Source: Arenicella sp964517515
GTDB taxonomy: Bacteria; Pseudomonadota; Gammaproteobacteria; Arenicellales; Arenicellaceae
Reading direction: 5' to 3'
DNA: 64,000 nt
NCBI GenBank assembly: GCA_964517515.1
Contig: CAZFEM010000005.1
Coordinates: forward strand, 5,822-69,821
In this document: one piece after another, positions 45,993-55,306 of the stretch
Layout of the letters: each line of letters opens with the position of its first letter
Numbering within the stretch: the stretch's first letter is position 1
Notes under the pieces: generated by a model
Database searches by the model: none
The model's input: the letters and a program-made list of their open reading frames with translations, nothing else
Told to the model about the DNA's origin: nothing
Position numbers and translations under genes: made by a program

Positions 45993-46954
45993 GTGAGCAA
46001 ACAGATAAAAAAACCAGTTTTAATGATTGTCGCAGTCATCATCTGTTTAGCTATGGTGCGACTCGGTTTTTGGCAATTAGATCGCGCTACACAAAAACGA
46101 GAAATTTTGTCTCAGTCGATTACCTTATCAGAGCTACCTTCGATAAATTTAACCAATTTATTAAATGACTTTGCGACAAATACAGAGGAGTTAAGATTTC
46201 GTCAGGTTCATACAACAGGGCATTATTTAGAGTCTGATTCTATTTTTATTGATAATCAGGTATTGGAATCAAAGGTAGGTTATTCGTTGTTAACGCCTTT
46301 GCAATTGTCGAATAGTCAGAGGGTAATTATGGTTGTTCGGGGCTGGCTGGCAGTTGGCGATTCCAGAGAGGTATTACCTGAATTTAACACGCCTGTAGGT
46401 CCACAAACTCTGCAAGGGCGGTTAAATTTATTGCCAGCTAAACCACCGTTGTGGAACGACGAATATGCTGTGTCAGAGGGCCCAGTATGGCAGTTTTTAG
46501 AAATTGAACAATTTCGCTCTCAAACTGGCTTAGATGTACTACCGATGGTGTTAGAATTAGCGCCCGTTAGCGATGATGAGAAGCCCGTTAGCGATGATGA
46601 NNNNNNNNNNNNNNNNNNNNNNNNNNNNNNNNNNNNNNNNNNNNNNNNNNNNNNNNNNNNNNNNNNNNNNNNNNNNNNNNNNNNNNNNNNNNNNNNNNNN
46701 TGGTGTTAGAATTAGCGCCCGTTAGCGATGATGAGAAGCCCGTTAGCGATGATGAAAAGGCCGCTAGCGAAAATGTTGAATCTGCAACGACACCACCGTT
46801 CAGACATTGGCAACTAATTGATGATAAGTGGGTTCATAAGCATCAAGCTTATGCTGTGCAATGGTTTGCAATGGCATTTGTATTTTTTGTAGTTTGCATA
46901 ATTGTATTGATTAACAGCTTGCGTAAACAAGCAAATGAACAAGAAGAAGCATGA
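45993..46954 (+). CDS. SURF1-family oxidase assembly protein (interrupted by N gap)
   Basis: SURF1 proteins help insert heme a into cytochrome oxidase. There are two membrane helices, one at each end (VLMIVAVIICLAMVRLGFWQLDRA and FAMAFVFFVVCIIVLINSL), with the periplasmic domain between. The 100-N gap at 46601-46700 has identical 55-base flanks. Collapsing them gives 807 bases, an intact 268-residue frame. The segment at the gap encodes an unusual acidic repeat, PVSDDEKPVSDDEK. The start is GTG. Confidence 0.9.
46546..46600. repeat. left copy of a 55-bp direct repeat flanking an N gap in surf1
   Basis: Identical to 46701-46755. Removing one copy and the Ns restores the surf1 reading frame, so this is best read as contig overlap. 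Confidence 0.9.
46601..46700. other. assembly gap (100 N) in surf1
   Basis: Fixed-length placeholder between overlapping contig ends. The frame arithmetic (608 + 199 = 807 bases) supports zero missing sequence. Confidence 0.95.
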
Positions 46955-46966
46955 GTTATTTTTATT

Positions 46967-47578
46967 ATGACTAAAATACACCCTAACGACGCAAAGTTAA
47001 AAAAGACACAGTTTTGGAATCGTGTGCAGCTGATTATGATTTTAGTTGTATTTGCTGCGCCAATTGTTGGTGCCTTTTTTTATAAACCAACTGGTTTTAC
47101 TAATTATGGTGATATTTATACACCGGTTAGGCAAGTAGAAAATTTAGTGATGACAGGTGTTGATGGCGATATAGAACTTGATTCATTTCGACGCCAATGG
47201 ATATTTTTAGTAACAGCGAATGGTGCTTGCGACCAAAAATGTGAAAATAATATTTTAAAAATCCGTCAGCTACGTTTTATGCAAAACAACGATATGTTGA
47301 GAATTAGAACGGTATTTTTGCATACTGAATTAGACAACGATTTCGCGGCTGACTTACGCGCAAAATACAGCCCAGTTGAAACATATAATGTATCACTTGA
47401 GCAGTTTAATGAATGGACTAAAGTGTTACAGGTTGATTTGCCTGATCAAGAGCAAATTAATCGCACTTATATTATTGATCCAGCCGGTAATTTGATGATG
47501 AGTTACCCTCCTGATGCTGATCCAAACTTCATCAAAGAAGACATAAAAAGATTGTTGAAAGCCTCGCAAATCGGTTAA
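46967..47578 (+). CDS. SCO-like thioredoxin-fold membrane protein of the oxidase cluster
   Basis: Protein of 203 residues with an N-terminal membrane helix (about 20-42) and a periplasmic thioredoxin-like domain. A CxxxC motif at Cys88 and Cys92 (NGACDQKCENN) resembles the copper site of SCO proteins, and RTYIIDPAGNLMMSYP matches their C-terminal strand. Similar proteins lie after surf1 in many gammaproteobacterial cox clusters. A role in copper delivery or CuA thiol reduction is likely but inferred. Confidence 0.75.
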   Translation: MTKIHPNDAKLKKTQFWNRVQLIMILVVFAAPIVGAFFYKPTGFTNYGDIYTPVRQVENLVMTGVDGDIELDSFRRQWIFLVTANGACDQKCENNILKIRQLRFMQNNDMLRIRTVFLHTELDNDFAADLRAKYSPVETYNVSLEQFNEWTKVLQVDLPDQEQINRTYIIDPAGNLMMSYPPDADPNFIKEDIKRLLKASQIG

Positions 47579-47584
47579 TAGAGC

Positions 47585-48502
47585 ATGTCAATAACTACTA
47601 GCAATACCGACTCACTGACCACTGCGTTTCGTCAGTATTATGACCTGACAAAGCCACGGGTCGTTATGTTGATCGTTTTTACAGCGATTGTTGGTATGTT
47701 GTTAGCTGTAAAAGGAATACCCGATTTATTAACTGTCATTGCTGCAAGCGCAGGAATTGGTTTAGCGGCTTCTTCTGGCGCAGCGATGAATCAGATTATC
47801 GACATGCGTGCCGACGCAGTGATGGCGCGTACTAAAAATCGACCATTAGCAACTGGTGGCATGGAAGTATGGCAAGCGATTTGTTTTGCTGCTCTATTAT
47901 GTTTTTTAGGAATGTTGGTGTTAGTCGTTTGGGTTAATCCGTTAACCGCGGTACTGACCTTTATCTCAATGGTCGGTTATGGAATTATTTATACTGTATT
48001 TTTAAAGCCCGCGACGCCACAAAATATTGTTATTGGTGGTGCTGCTGGTGCCGCTCCTCCATTGCTTGGCTGGACGGCAATGACTAATGTAGTAAGCCCA
48101 GAAGCTTGTTTGTTGTTTTTAATTATTTTTGCATGGACGCCGCCGCATTTTTGGGCTTTAGCACTCTATCGACGTGAAGAGTATGCCGCCGCGGGTGTAC
48201 CAATGTTACCGGTAACGCATGGTGAGGAATTCACCCGCTTACAGATTTTGTTATACAGCTATATATTAGTTGCCGTGACGTTATTGCCTTTTACCATTCA
48301 TATGTTTGGTGGTATTTATCTGCTTGCTGCGGTTTATTTGAATGCTCGTTTTATGTTTTATGTGCTAAAACTATATCGTCGTTATAGCGATGATTTATCC
48401 CGCAAGACCTTTGTTTATTCGATTAAATATTTAATGTATCTTTTTGCGGTAATGTTAATAGACCATTATTTTTGGGAGCGTTTATTGTTAGCGATCACTT
48501 GA
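47585..48502 (+). CDS. ctaB: protoheme IX farnesyltransferase (heme O synthase)
   Basis: Makes heme O from heme B by adding a farnesyl group. It has 305 residues and about nine membrane helices. The prenyltransferase motifs are NQIIDMRADAVMARTKNRPLA and WTPPHFWALALYRREEYAAAGVPM. It ends the cox cluster. A heme A synthase gene, which often precedes it, is absent here. Confidence 0.95.
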   Translation: MSITTSNTDSLTTAFRQYYDLTKPRVVMLIVFTAIVGMLLAVKGIPDLLTVIAASAGIGLAASSGAAMNQIIDMRADAVMARTKNRPLATGGMEVWQAICFAALLCFLGMLVLVVWVNPLTAVLTFISMVGYGIIYTVFLKPATPQNIVIGGAAGAAPPLLGWTAMTNVVSPEACLLFLIIFAWTPPHFWALALYRREEYAAAGVPMLPVTHGEEFTRLQILLYSYILVAVTLLPFTIHMFGGIYLLAAVYLNARFMFYVLKLYRRYSDDLSRKTFVYSIKYLMYLFAVMLIDHYFWERLLLAIT

Positions 48503-48605
48503 GTAAAGGAATAGTGTGTATAAGTTATGAAGATTTTAGACTTTACTCTAATCTTTCAATCAAAGGATTCTCATGTAAATAAGCACGCGCTATACTAAAT
48601 CCAAC

Positions 48606-50228
48606 ATGAACTCCATATCTATAAAACTTTTTTTATCTTTGTTTGGCCTCACTGCAGTAATATTAATTGCGACGATCGGCTTAGCACGGTGGAGCTTCAA
48701 TTATGGTTTTAATGACTATCTGAACTCTATTGAAGAAAATAGATTACAAAGAATTAGTGCGCAATTGGTGCAACATTATCAAGATAACGGCAACCGTTGG
48801 ACTGCTGATATAAATAGTTATTTTGATGAAATAGTTGAGGCAGATTTTCATCGCCCTGAGTCTGCGCCACTGCTAGCCACAAGTAATGAAATTCTGCGAG
48901 CTGCTTTAAGCTCATCGTTAGAAGATGAGTTGCAGTCTTTATCAATATTAGACCAACAAGAGTTTAGTGACGCATTGGATTCGCTAGAGGCTTCGGATTA
49001 TCCATCTTATAACCCTGACTTTGATGTTGATATTTGGCAACCAGAGATATCGACTTCTAATAACCCTCCTGCTAATACATCCATAACGGCTATTGAAGAG
49101 AATATTTCGCCAACGAATGTGTTTGTGTCAAATCAAATAAACGTTAACCATTCAATGGCTTTATTAGATATGGATGGTATTCAACTTGCTGGAATTGATA
49201 TTCCATCGGAACAAGACGCATTTATTAACGAGTTAATAACTGTTGATGGAGTGAATGTAGGTGAGTTGCGAACTGTTATAAATCGAGACTTGCAAACGCC
49301 ACTTGAAAATGCATTTTCTGCGCAACAAAAACTGGCAAGTGTGTCGATTATTGCGCTTTCCTTAATACTAGCAGCAATTGCTTCGTGGCTATTATCTAGC
49401 ATGTTGTTAGCACCAATTGTAAGATTAAAAAATAGTATTGGCACCTTAGCCAATGGCGATTATGGCGATCACCTCAACTTAGATCGTAAAGATGAACTCG
49501 GCATGTTAATGCGCGATGTGAATAAACTAAGTTCGACCTTACAAGAGAATCGCGTTTCTCGACGTGGTTGGCAGGCAGATATTTCTCATGAGTTAAGAAC
49601 TCCAGTAACTATTATCAGTGGTGAAATCGAAGCGATTAAAGATGGCATGCGTGAAATGAATGTTAATAGCCTAAATTCTTTAGAGCATGAGGTCAATAAT
49701 TTGAAGTACCTAATTGATGATTTATATCAGTTATCGCTCTCTGATATTGGTGGCTTGCGATATGAATTCGATCGTTTAAATGTTGGTGAACTACTAAGTA
49801 CTATTGTCGATCAACAATATAATCGTATCAGTGAAGCCGGGTTTACTCTGAGTAGTGCGATTGAGAAAGAATATTGGATTCAAGGAGATCGAGCTAGACT
49901 AGAACAGTTGATAATTAACTTAATCAATAATGCCATTGCTTATACTGATGTGCCTGGCCAAATTAAGATAGGTGCGAAAATTTTTGCAAAAGAGTTTATT
50001 GTTTGGGTTGAAGATAGCGCGCCGGCTATTGATGAAGAATTTTTGTCGCTTATGTTTGAACCACTGTTCCGAGAAAAAAAATCACATAGACGTGCGAAAG
50101 GAAGAGCCGGTTTAGGACTAGCTATTTGTCGAAATATTGCTATTGCACATGATGCTGAAATAAAAGCTTGTTTGTCAGAGATGGGTGGAGTGAAAGTTGA
50201 AATTAGATTTCCAAAAATCACTAGTTAA
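48606..50228 (+). CDS. BaeS-like sensor histidine kinase
   Basis: Membrane sensor of 540 residues, longer than BaeS of E. coli (467). It has a first membrane helix (about 7-28), a large periplasmic domain (about 30-240) with an acidic insert around residues 95-160, a second helix (about 248-270), a HAMP domain, a dimerisation helix with phospho-acceptor His328 in WQADISHELRTPV, and the ATPase domain with N box LINNAIAYTD and G box GRAGLGLAIC. It pairs with the regulator 22 bases downstream. BaeSR senses envelope stress in enteric bacteria; the signal here is unknown. Confidence 0.88.
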   Translation: MNSISIKLFLSLFGLTAVILIATIGLARWSFNYGFNDYLNSIEENRLQRISAQLVQHYQDNGNRWTADINSYFDEIVEADFHRPESAPLLATSNEILRAALSSSLEDELQSLSILDQQEFSDALDSLEASDYPSYNPDFDVDIWQPEISTSNNPPANTSITAIEENISPTNVFVSNQINVNHSMALLDMDGIQLAGIDIPSEQDAFINELITVDGVNVGELRTVINRDLQTPLENAFSAQQKLASVSIIALSLILAAIASWLLSSMLLAPIVRLKNSIGTLANGDYGDHLNLDRKDELGMLMRDVNKLSSTLQENRVSRRGWQADISHELRTPVTIISGEIEAIKDGMREMNVNSLNSLEHEVNNLKYLIDDLYQLSLSDIGGLRYEFDRLNVGELLSTIVDQQYNRISEAGFTLSSAIEKEYWIQGDRARLEQLIINLINNAIAYTDVPGQIKIGAKIFAKEFIVWVEDSAPAIDEEFLSLMFEPLFREKKSHRRAKGRAGLGLAICRNIAIAHDAEIKACLSEMGGVKVEIRFPKITS

Positions 50229-50250
50229 ATTAATAGATTAGGTGTTACTA

Positions 50251-50946
50251 ATGAGTAAACAAAAAATTCTAGTTGTTGAAGATGAACCAAAAATTGCTGC
50301 ATTACTTCAAGATTATTTGAGTGATGCAGGTTACGAGGTAACGGTTAGGAATGAAGGTTCCGGGGTCGTTGAGTTAGTAAAAGAGCAAACGCCTGACTGT
50401 GTCATTCTTGATGTAATGTTACCAGGCAAAAATGGTCTCGATATTTGTAAAGAACTGCGTCAATTTACTATGGTACCGATTGTTATGATCACCGCTAGGG
50501 TAGATGAGATTGATCGTTTGCTTGGTCTAGAACTTGGGTCAGACGATTATATTTGCAAACCATTCAGCCCTAGAGAAGTAGTGATCCGTATTCGCAATAT
50601 TTTACGCCGTGTTGAATTAGCAGCAGATGATCAGACTAATAGTGAGCAAAGTGAAACTGTTGAATACCGAGATTTGAGCCTCAATTCAGCTCGTTTTCAG
50701 TGCGCCTATAAAGATGAGCCTATTGCGTTGACTGCCGTCGAGTTTCGTATGTTATTAGCGATGGTCTCACGTCCTGGTGTAATTTTCTCTCGTGATCAAT
50801 TGATGGACAGTGCATATACCGACACAAGGGTAGTCAGTGACCGAACGATTGATACGCATATTAAAAATTTGCGTAATAAAATTTCAAAAAAATGTAAAGA
50901 TGATTTAATTCACTCTATTTATGGTGTTGGTTATAAAGTTGAATAA
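50251..50946 (+). CDS. BaeR-like OmpR-family response regulator
   Basis: Response regulator of 231 residues. The receiver domain has the acidic pocket VVEDEPKI, phospho-acceptor Asp54 in DCVILDVMLPG, Thr in MITARVDE and Lys in DDYICKPFSP. The C-terminal winged helix has ALTAVEFRMLLAMVSRPG and SDRTIDTHIKNLRNKI. The start at 50251 has an AGGTG ribosome site; the frame opens at 50242. It acts with the kinase upstream. Confidence 0.93.
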   Translation: MSKQKILVVEDEPKIAALLQDYLSDAGYEVTVRNEGSGVVELVKEQTPDCVILDVMLPGKNGLDICKELRQFTMVPIVMITARVDEIDRLLGLELGSDDYICKPFSPREVVIRIRNILRRVELAADDQTNSEQSETVEYRDLSLNSARFQCAYKDEPIALTAVEFRMLLAMVSRPGVIFSRDQLMDSAYTDTRVVSDRTIDTHIKNLRNKISKKCKDDLIHSIYGVGYKVE

Positions 50947-50985
50947 ATCGTTCAGCCGTTTTCCATTATTATTATTACTTTTGAA

Positions 50986-51678
50986 TTAGCGTTTAGTAAA
51001 GATTAAACGCGATAGTTTTCGAACTCCTTGACCAAGAGAGCGGATTGCCATGCCGCTAGAGCCAGCGATTTGTTCTGGTTGTATATCGTCATCAGTTAGT
51101 AACTCTGGAGCACATCGCGATTTTATTTTTGTAACTGCCGACTGATCGACAAAGCAAAACTTTTTGAATATCCACTCATTGATAAAATTCCACTTTTGAC
51201 CCTGACAAAAAGCCGCGACTAAGTCGACTAAGATAGGCTCGCCATTTTTGCTAATCAACGTATTACTAGGGTTACGTAAATCATTATGAGCGACACCTGC
51301 TTTATGCACTTCAGAAATAGCAGTATTAAGTTTTTCAAAGAACTCTGGCCAATTGGGTGTAATTTTATCTAAACGAGTGATTTGTTCAGATTCATGGTAA
51401 GTCATTAACAGAGAGCGAGAAGTTGGTTTATTGAGTAGCAAAGGCACACTAGGCACGGAGTCGAGTCTCTTTAGTGCTTTGCCCTCACGCCAAGTTAAAA
51501 TAGGACCGATTAAAAAAGCGAACAAAGGGTCTGCTGCTCCTTGGTCTTTAAGAATAGCTTGATTACCGTCAATCTCAATGAGTAAAACGTCTGGGCGGGA
51601 ACCGCCACCAGTACGAAAGCTCTGCGTTGCATGGGCTTTTAATTCAGCTAGTGAGTATTGAGTCCAATCGAATGACAT
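50986..51678 (-). CDS. kinase-fold protein of the Kdo/RIO-like type
   Basis: Protein of 230 residues with a small protein-kinase-like fold. A nucleotide-binding Lys is likely Lys44 (NQAILKDQG), the catalytic loop is H131-N-D133 with N139 (HNDLRNPSNTLI), and the metal-binding Asp is in PILVDLVAAF. This arrangement is seen in lipopolysaccharide and Kdo kinases and RIO-type kinases. It contains no membrane segment. The substrate is unknown, and it stands alone between the two-component system and purB. Confidence 0.7.
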   Translation of the reverse strand: MSFDWTQYSLAELKAHATQSFRTGGGSRPDVLLIEIDGNQAILKDQGAADPLFAFLIGPILTWREGKALKRLDSVPSVPLLLNKPTSRSLLMTYHESEQITRLDKITPNWPEFFEKLNTAISEVHKAGVAHNDLRNPSNTLISKNGEPILVDLVAAFCQGQKWNFINEWIFKKFCFVDQSAVTKIKSRCAPELLTDDDIQPEQIAGSSGMAIRSLGQGVRKLSRLIFTKR

Positions 51679-51792
51679 GATCTGTTTTGGTCTAATTTAG
51701 ATGAGATTATGGTAACATTTCGGCGTTATTAAGACACTTTGCCGCAATCATCTTTTTATTGCTAACCGAGTATAAATTAAACGAAATATATC

Positions 51793-53181
51793 ATGCCTTC
51801 TTTGTCCGAATTAGAACTCAGCGCTACCACTGCATTAACACCATTAGATGGTCGTTATGGCAGTAAAACCAAAGCTTTACGACCAATTTTTAGTGAATAC
51901 GGATTGATTCGTTATCGCTCCTTAGTTGAAGTTAAATGGTTACAAGCACTATCTAATGAAACGCACATTAAAGAGGTCCCAGAGTTCGCAAAAAAGACAA
52001 ATGAGGCTTTAGATAAACTGATTGAAAATTTTTCTGTTGCCGATGCTGAACAGGTCAAAAGTATTGAAGCAACGACTAACCATGACGTCAAAGCCGTTGA
52101 ATATTTTCTTAAAGAAAACACCCAATCATTGGATGAAGTAGCCGCTGTTAGTGAGTTCTTGCATTTCGCTTGCACGTCAGAAGATATCAATAATTTGTCC
52201 TATGCATTGATGCTCGAAGATGCACGCTCAAAAATTATTATTCCAACATTTGAAGAAGTCATAGACGCTATTCAAAGTCTGGCGGAAGATAATGCGGCAT
52301 TACCAATGCTAGCGCGTACTCATGGTCAACCAGCATCGCCAACAACGTTAGGCAAAGAGATGCAGAATGTGGTGGCTCGTTTGCAACGACAATTAGTGCA
52401 AATTCAAGCGGTTGAGATTTTAGGAAAAATCAATGGCGCGACAGGTAATTACAATGCTCATGTCGTTGCTTACCCTGAAGTCGATTGGCAAGAATTTTCG
52501 CGTAGCTTTGTTGAGTCACTCGGCCTTAACTGGAATCCCTTAACAACTCAAATTGAGCCGCATGATTATATGGCAGAGTTGTTTCATGCTGTTGCAAGAT
52601 TCAACACCATACTATTAGATTTTGATCGCGATATTTGGAGCTATATTGCGATTGGTTATTTTAAGCAACGCGTTATTGCAGGAGAGGTTGGTTCTTCAAC
52701 CATGCCACATAAGGTTAACCCGATTGATTTTGAAAACTCCGAAGGTAACTTAGGGTTAGCGAATGCGATATTTGACCACCTTGCCTTAAAGTTACCCGTT
52801 AGTCGTTGGCAGCGTGATTTAACCGATTCTACGGTATTGAGAAATATTGGAGTTGGTTTTGGCTATACCGTATTAGCGTGCTCGGCGACCTTGAAGGGAA
52901 TTAGTAAACTAGCGGTTAATGAGCAAGCATTAGCCGATGATTTGAATGACAACTGGGCAGTGCTCGGCGAAGCGATTCAAACAGTCATGCGGCGCTATGA
53001 TATTCCTGAGCCATATGAAAAACTGAAAGCGTTAACGCGCGGCAATGATCAAATTGATCAACAGTCGTTAGCTACTTTTATAGAGTCTTTAGAGTTGCCT
53101 GATGATGTAAAAGCACAATTAAAAACACTAACCCCTGCGAACTATATCGGATTAGCTGAGCAACTCGCAAAAGCGAAGTAA
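51793..53181 (+). CDS. purB: adenylosuccinate lyase
   Basis: Catalyses two beta-eliminations in purine synthesis. It has 462 residues. The start LTPLDGRYGSKTKALRPIFSEYGLI (seen as LTPLDGRYGSKTKALRPI) is diagnostic, along with HFACTSEDINNLSYALM, ARTHGQPASPTTLGKEM and the fumarase-superfamily signature GSSTMPHKVNPIDFEN. It ends ten bases before the pseudouridine synthase gene. Confidence 0.97.
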   Translation: MPSLSELELSATTALTPLDGRYGSKTKALRPIFSEYGLIRYRSLVEVKWLQALSNETHIKEVPEFAKKTNEALDKLIENFSVADAEQVKSIEATTNHDVKAVEYFLKENTQSLDEVAAVSEFLHFACTSEDINNLSYALMLEDARSKIIIPTFEEVIDAIQSLAEDNAALPMLARTHGQPASPTTLGKEMQNVVARLQRQLVQIQAVEILGKINGATGNYNAHVVAYPEVDWQEFSRSFVESLGLNWNPLTTQIEPHDYMAELFHAVARFNTILLDFDRDIWSYIAIGYFKQRVIAGEVGSSTMPHKVNPIDFENSEGNLGLANAIFDHLALKLPVSRWQRDLTDSTVLRNIGVGFGYTVLACSATLKGISKLAVNEQALADDLNDNWAVLGEAIQTVMRRYDIPEPYEKLKALTRGNDQIDQQSLATFIESLELPDDVKAQLKTLTPANYIGLAEQLAKAK

Positions 53182-53191
53182 TTGATAAAGC

Positions 53192-54052
53192 GTGACTGAG
53201 CAAACGCATCGCTTATCCAAACTTATGTCGCAGCGCGGCATTTGTTCGCGTCGTGAGGCAGATAAATTGATTGAGCAAGGACTTGTTCGGGTTAACGGCG
53301 AGACGGTCAATACTTTGGGAATTAAATTCCCCGATACTGTTGAAATTAGTTTGACCGAGAAGGCTAAAAAAATACAGCAGAAACGTATCACCATTATGAT
53401 CAACAAGCCTGTTGGTTATGTATCTGGACAGGCTGAAGACGATTATATTCCTGCCGTTAGATTGATTAAGCATGACTCACAGTCAGAGTTTGATAAAAGT
53501 AATCTGTCATTACAATCCGAGCATTTCGATGGTCTTGCACCGGCAGGGCGCTTGGATATCGATTCACAAGGTTTGTTAGTGTTGACTCAAGATGGACGAG
53601 TTGCAAAACAACTAATTGGCGCCGACAGTGACCTAGAAAAAGAATACTTAGTGAGAGTCGATCAATTGGTCTCAAAACAACAACTTGAACAATTGACGTT
53701 TGGTTTAGAGCTCGATGGCAAAGCTTTGAAACGGGCAAAAGTACAGCAGATCAACGACCAACAATTACAAATAATTCTACGCGAAGGTAAAAAACGCCAA
53801 ATTCGCCGGATGTGTGAAGCCGTAGGTTTGCATGTATCAGGTTTGAAACGAGTTCGGGTTGGGGAACTGCGTTTAGGTAAATTGGCTGAGGGTGAATGGC
53901 GCTATGTTGATGCTACCGAATTTCGCCATAGAACAAGCCAAAAATCAAAAAACTCTAGAGGAGGTAAGAGCCCTCAGCGAGATAAGAACTCTCATAAAAA
54001 GAAAAACTCTCAGCGGAAAAATAGTTTATATGGTGCAGCAAAACTGAAGTAG
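53192..54052 (+). CDS. RluF-like 23S rRNA pseudouridine synthase
   Basis: RsuA/RluB/E/F family enzyme of 286 residues. An S4 RNA-binding domain (RLSKLMSQRGICSRREADKLI) leads, then the catalytic domain with Asp in GLAPAGRLDIDSQGLL, EKEYLVRVD, and KKRQIRRMCEAVGLHVSGLKR. The Arg-Met-Cys-Glu string and the missing N-terminal extension fit RluF rather than RluB. A highly basic tail (about 250-286) carries repeated KNS units. The start is GTG. Confidence 0.85.
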   Translation: MTEQTHRLSKLMSQRGICSRREADKLIEQGLVRVNGETVNTLGIKFPDTVEISLTEKAKKIQQKRITIMINKPVGYVSGQAEDDYIPAVRLIKHDSQSEFDKSNLSLQSEHFDGLAPAGRLDIDSQGLLVLTQDGRVAKQLIGADSDLEKEYLVRVDQLVSKQQLEQLTFGLELDGKALKRAKVQQINDQQLQIILREGKKRQIRRMCEAVGLHVSGLKRVRVGELRLGKLAEGEWRYVDATEFRHRTSQKSKNSRGGKSPQRDKNSHKKKNSQRKNSLYGAAKLK

Positions 54053-54237
54053 GGATACAGTGATAACGTTCAGTTAAAGGGCGGCTGTTAGTCGTCCATT
54101 TTTCAGCTTCTTGTTAGTTAAGTTATTGATTTTATTAATAAGCATTATGAAGTCTTGAAATATTTTATATTAGATGCAACAATGATAAGTGAACCACTGA
54201 AAGCATGAATGTGTCGTAGGTGGTGGATTTATTTCTG

Positions 54238-54261
54238 GGGTGGCTTTTTGCCACCCTTTTT
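54238..54261 (+). terminator. intrinsic terminator between the pseudouridine synthase and DUF3800 genes
   Basis: Stem GGGTGGC/GCCACCC with a TTTTT loop, followed by TTTTTAA on the plus strand. It lies about 185 bases after the plus-strand gene and immediately next to the DUF3800 stop. Confidence 0.75.
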
Positions 54262-55051
54262 AATTTGGATGTATTTTAACTCCAAACTCATTACTTGGGG
54301 CTGCTTTAAGATTAAAGCTAGGCTTTAATAATTCCAGCCATTCACGAAGTTGCTTATCATCGACTAGTTTTTTTAATCTGTTAGGAAAGTCACCAGTTTG
54401 AGTGTGTTTCATTCCATATAAATAAACTAAATATGCCACTAAGTCAGCCATTTGTATAAAATAAGACTCCTTTGAATCTTTTGGTAATGGGTCTTCTATA
54501 AGTGATTCAATTTCTTTTTTAAGTGGTGTTGCAGCAAACCTTGAAGGAATGTAATTTACTCTTTGAATGGCTCGTGTGGTTTTTCTCATTTTGCCTACTC
54601 TGCCTTCATCAGTGATAATCATAAACTTAATGTCAGGATTATTTTTTGGGTCGATATCATTTTCGATTCTTTGTACTGAGTATTTAAGAGATGTATTCAT
54701 TACATCGTAGTCTTGTTTCTTAATTACAGTTTTATTAATTAGGATGTTGAATATTTTGACGTCAAGAGAGCCTATGAACTCGCAAAACCTAGTTATGACA
54801 TCAATAGGATCAGAAGAGCTAAAGTCTAAATTTCTATAAGGATCTTTATCTAGTAAGAATTGTTTAGTATGTAGTTCAATTTTAACTGGGAAGTTGAAAT
54901 CAGTTTTTAATTCTTTTCTCAGGTTCACAATTTTTTCATGTAAATCTTTCCAGTCTAAGTCATCAAAGTATATGCCGCACAAAACAAAGAGCGGGGATGA
55001 ATAACTTGGGAATCCGTCGTCACCAGATTCATCGTAATAACATATTTTCAT
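54260..55051 (-). CDS. DUF3800 protein (RNase H-like fold)
   Basis: Protein of 263 residues with the DUF3800 pattern: YYDESGDDG at the start (Asp7, Glu8), a middle acidic motif ITDEGRVGKMRK, and QMADLVAYLVYLYG near the end. The acidic residues suggest a metal-dependent nuclease-like site, though activity is unproven. Such genes are often found in variable regions next to mobile or defence genes. The ribosome site AAGGAG precedes the ATG. It lies beside a contig gap and has lower complexity than flanking housekeeping genes. Confidence 0.8.
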   Translation of the reverse strand: MKICYYDESGDDGFPSYSSPLFVLCGIYFDDLDWKDLHEKIVNLRKELKTDFNFPVKIELHTKQFLLDKDPYRNLDFSSSDPIDVITRFCEFIGSLDVKIFNILINKTVIKKQDYDVMNTSLKYSVQRIENDIDPKNNPDIKFMIITDEGRVGKMRKTTRAIQRVNYIPSRFAATPLKKEIESLIEDPLPKDSKESYFIQMADLVAYLVYLYGMKHTQTGDFPNRLKKLVDDKQLREWLELLKPSFNLKAAPSNEFGVKIHPN

Positions 55052-55076
55052 GAATACTCCTTTATTCTGTATTTAG

Positions 55077-55130
55077 TTAATAGCTTATTATTAGTGCACA
55101 CGCTCGCCTTGTCCCTAACTCAATTTCCAT
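55077..55130 (-). CDS. possible 17-residue leader ORF upstream of DUF3800 gene
   Basis: ATG at 55130 preceded by AGGAG with six-base spacing; encodes MEIELGTRRACALIISY and stops 25 bases before the DUF3800 start. It may be a leader peptide, a remnant, or chance. No homology was recognised. Confidence 0.2.
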   Translation of the reverse strand: MEIELGTRRACALIISY

Positions 55131-55206
55131 ATTGCTCTCCTAAGTCTTTGTTTTAAAATTCTAAAACTAGAATACTACAGCTTTCCTGAGGGCAAAAGCG
55201 AACTTG

Positions 55207-55306
55207 NNNNNNNNNNNNNNNNNNNNNNNNNNNNNNNNNNNNNNNNNNNNNNNNNNNNNNNNNNNNNNNNNNNNNNNNNNNNNNNNNNNNNNNNNNNNNN
55301 NNNNNN
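55207..55306. other. assembly gap (100 N) in the MerC-like gene region
   Basis: Flanks share no 55-base identity, so sequence is probably missing and of unknown length. It may contain further genes linked to DUF3800. The minus-strand frame left of it ends CPQESCSILVLEF with a stop at 55153; whether it belongs to the MerC-like gene is not decidable. Confidence 0.9.
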
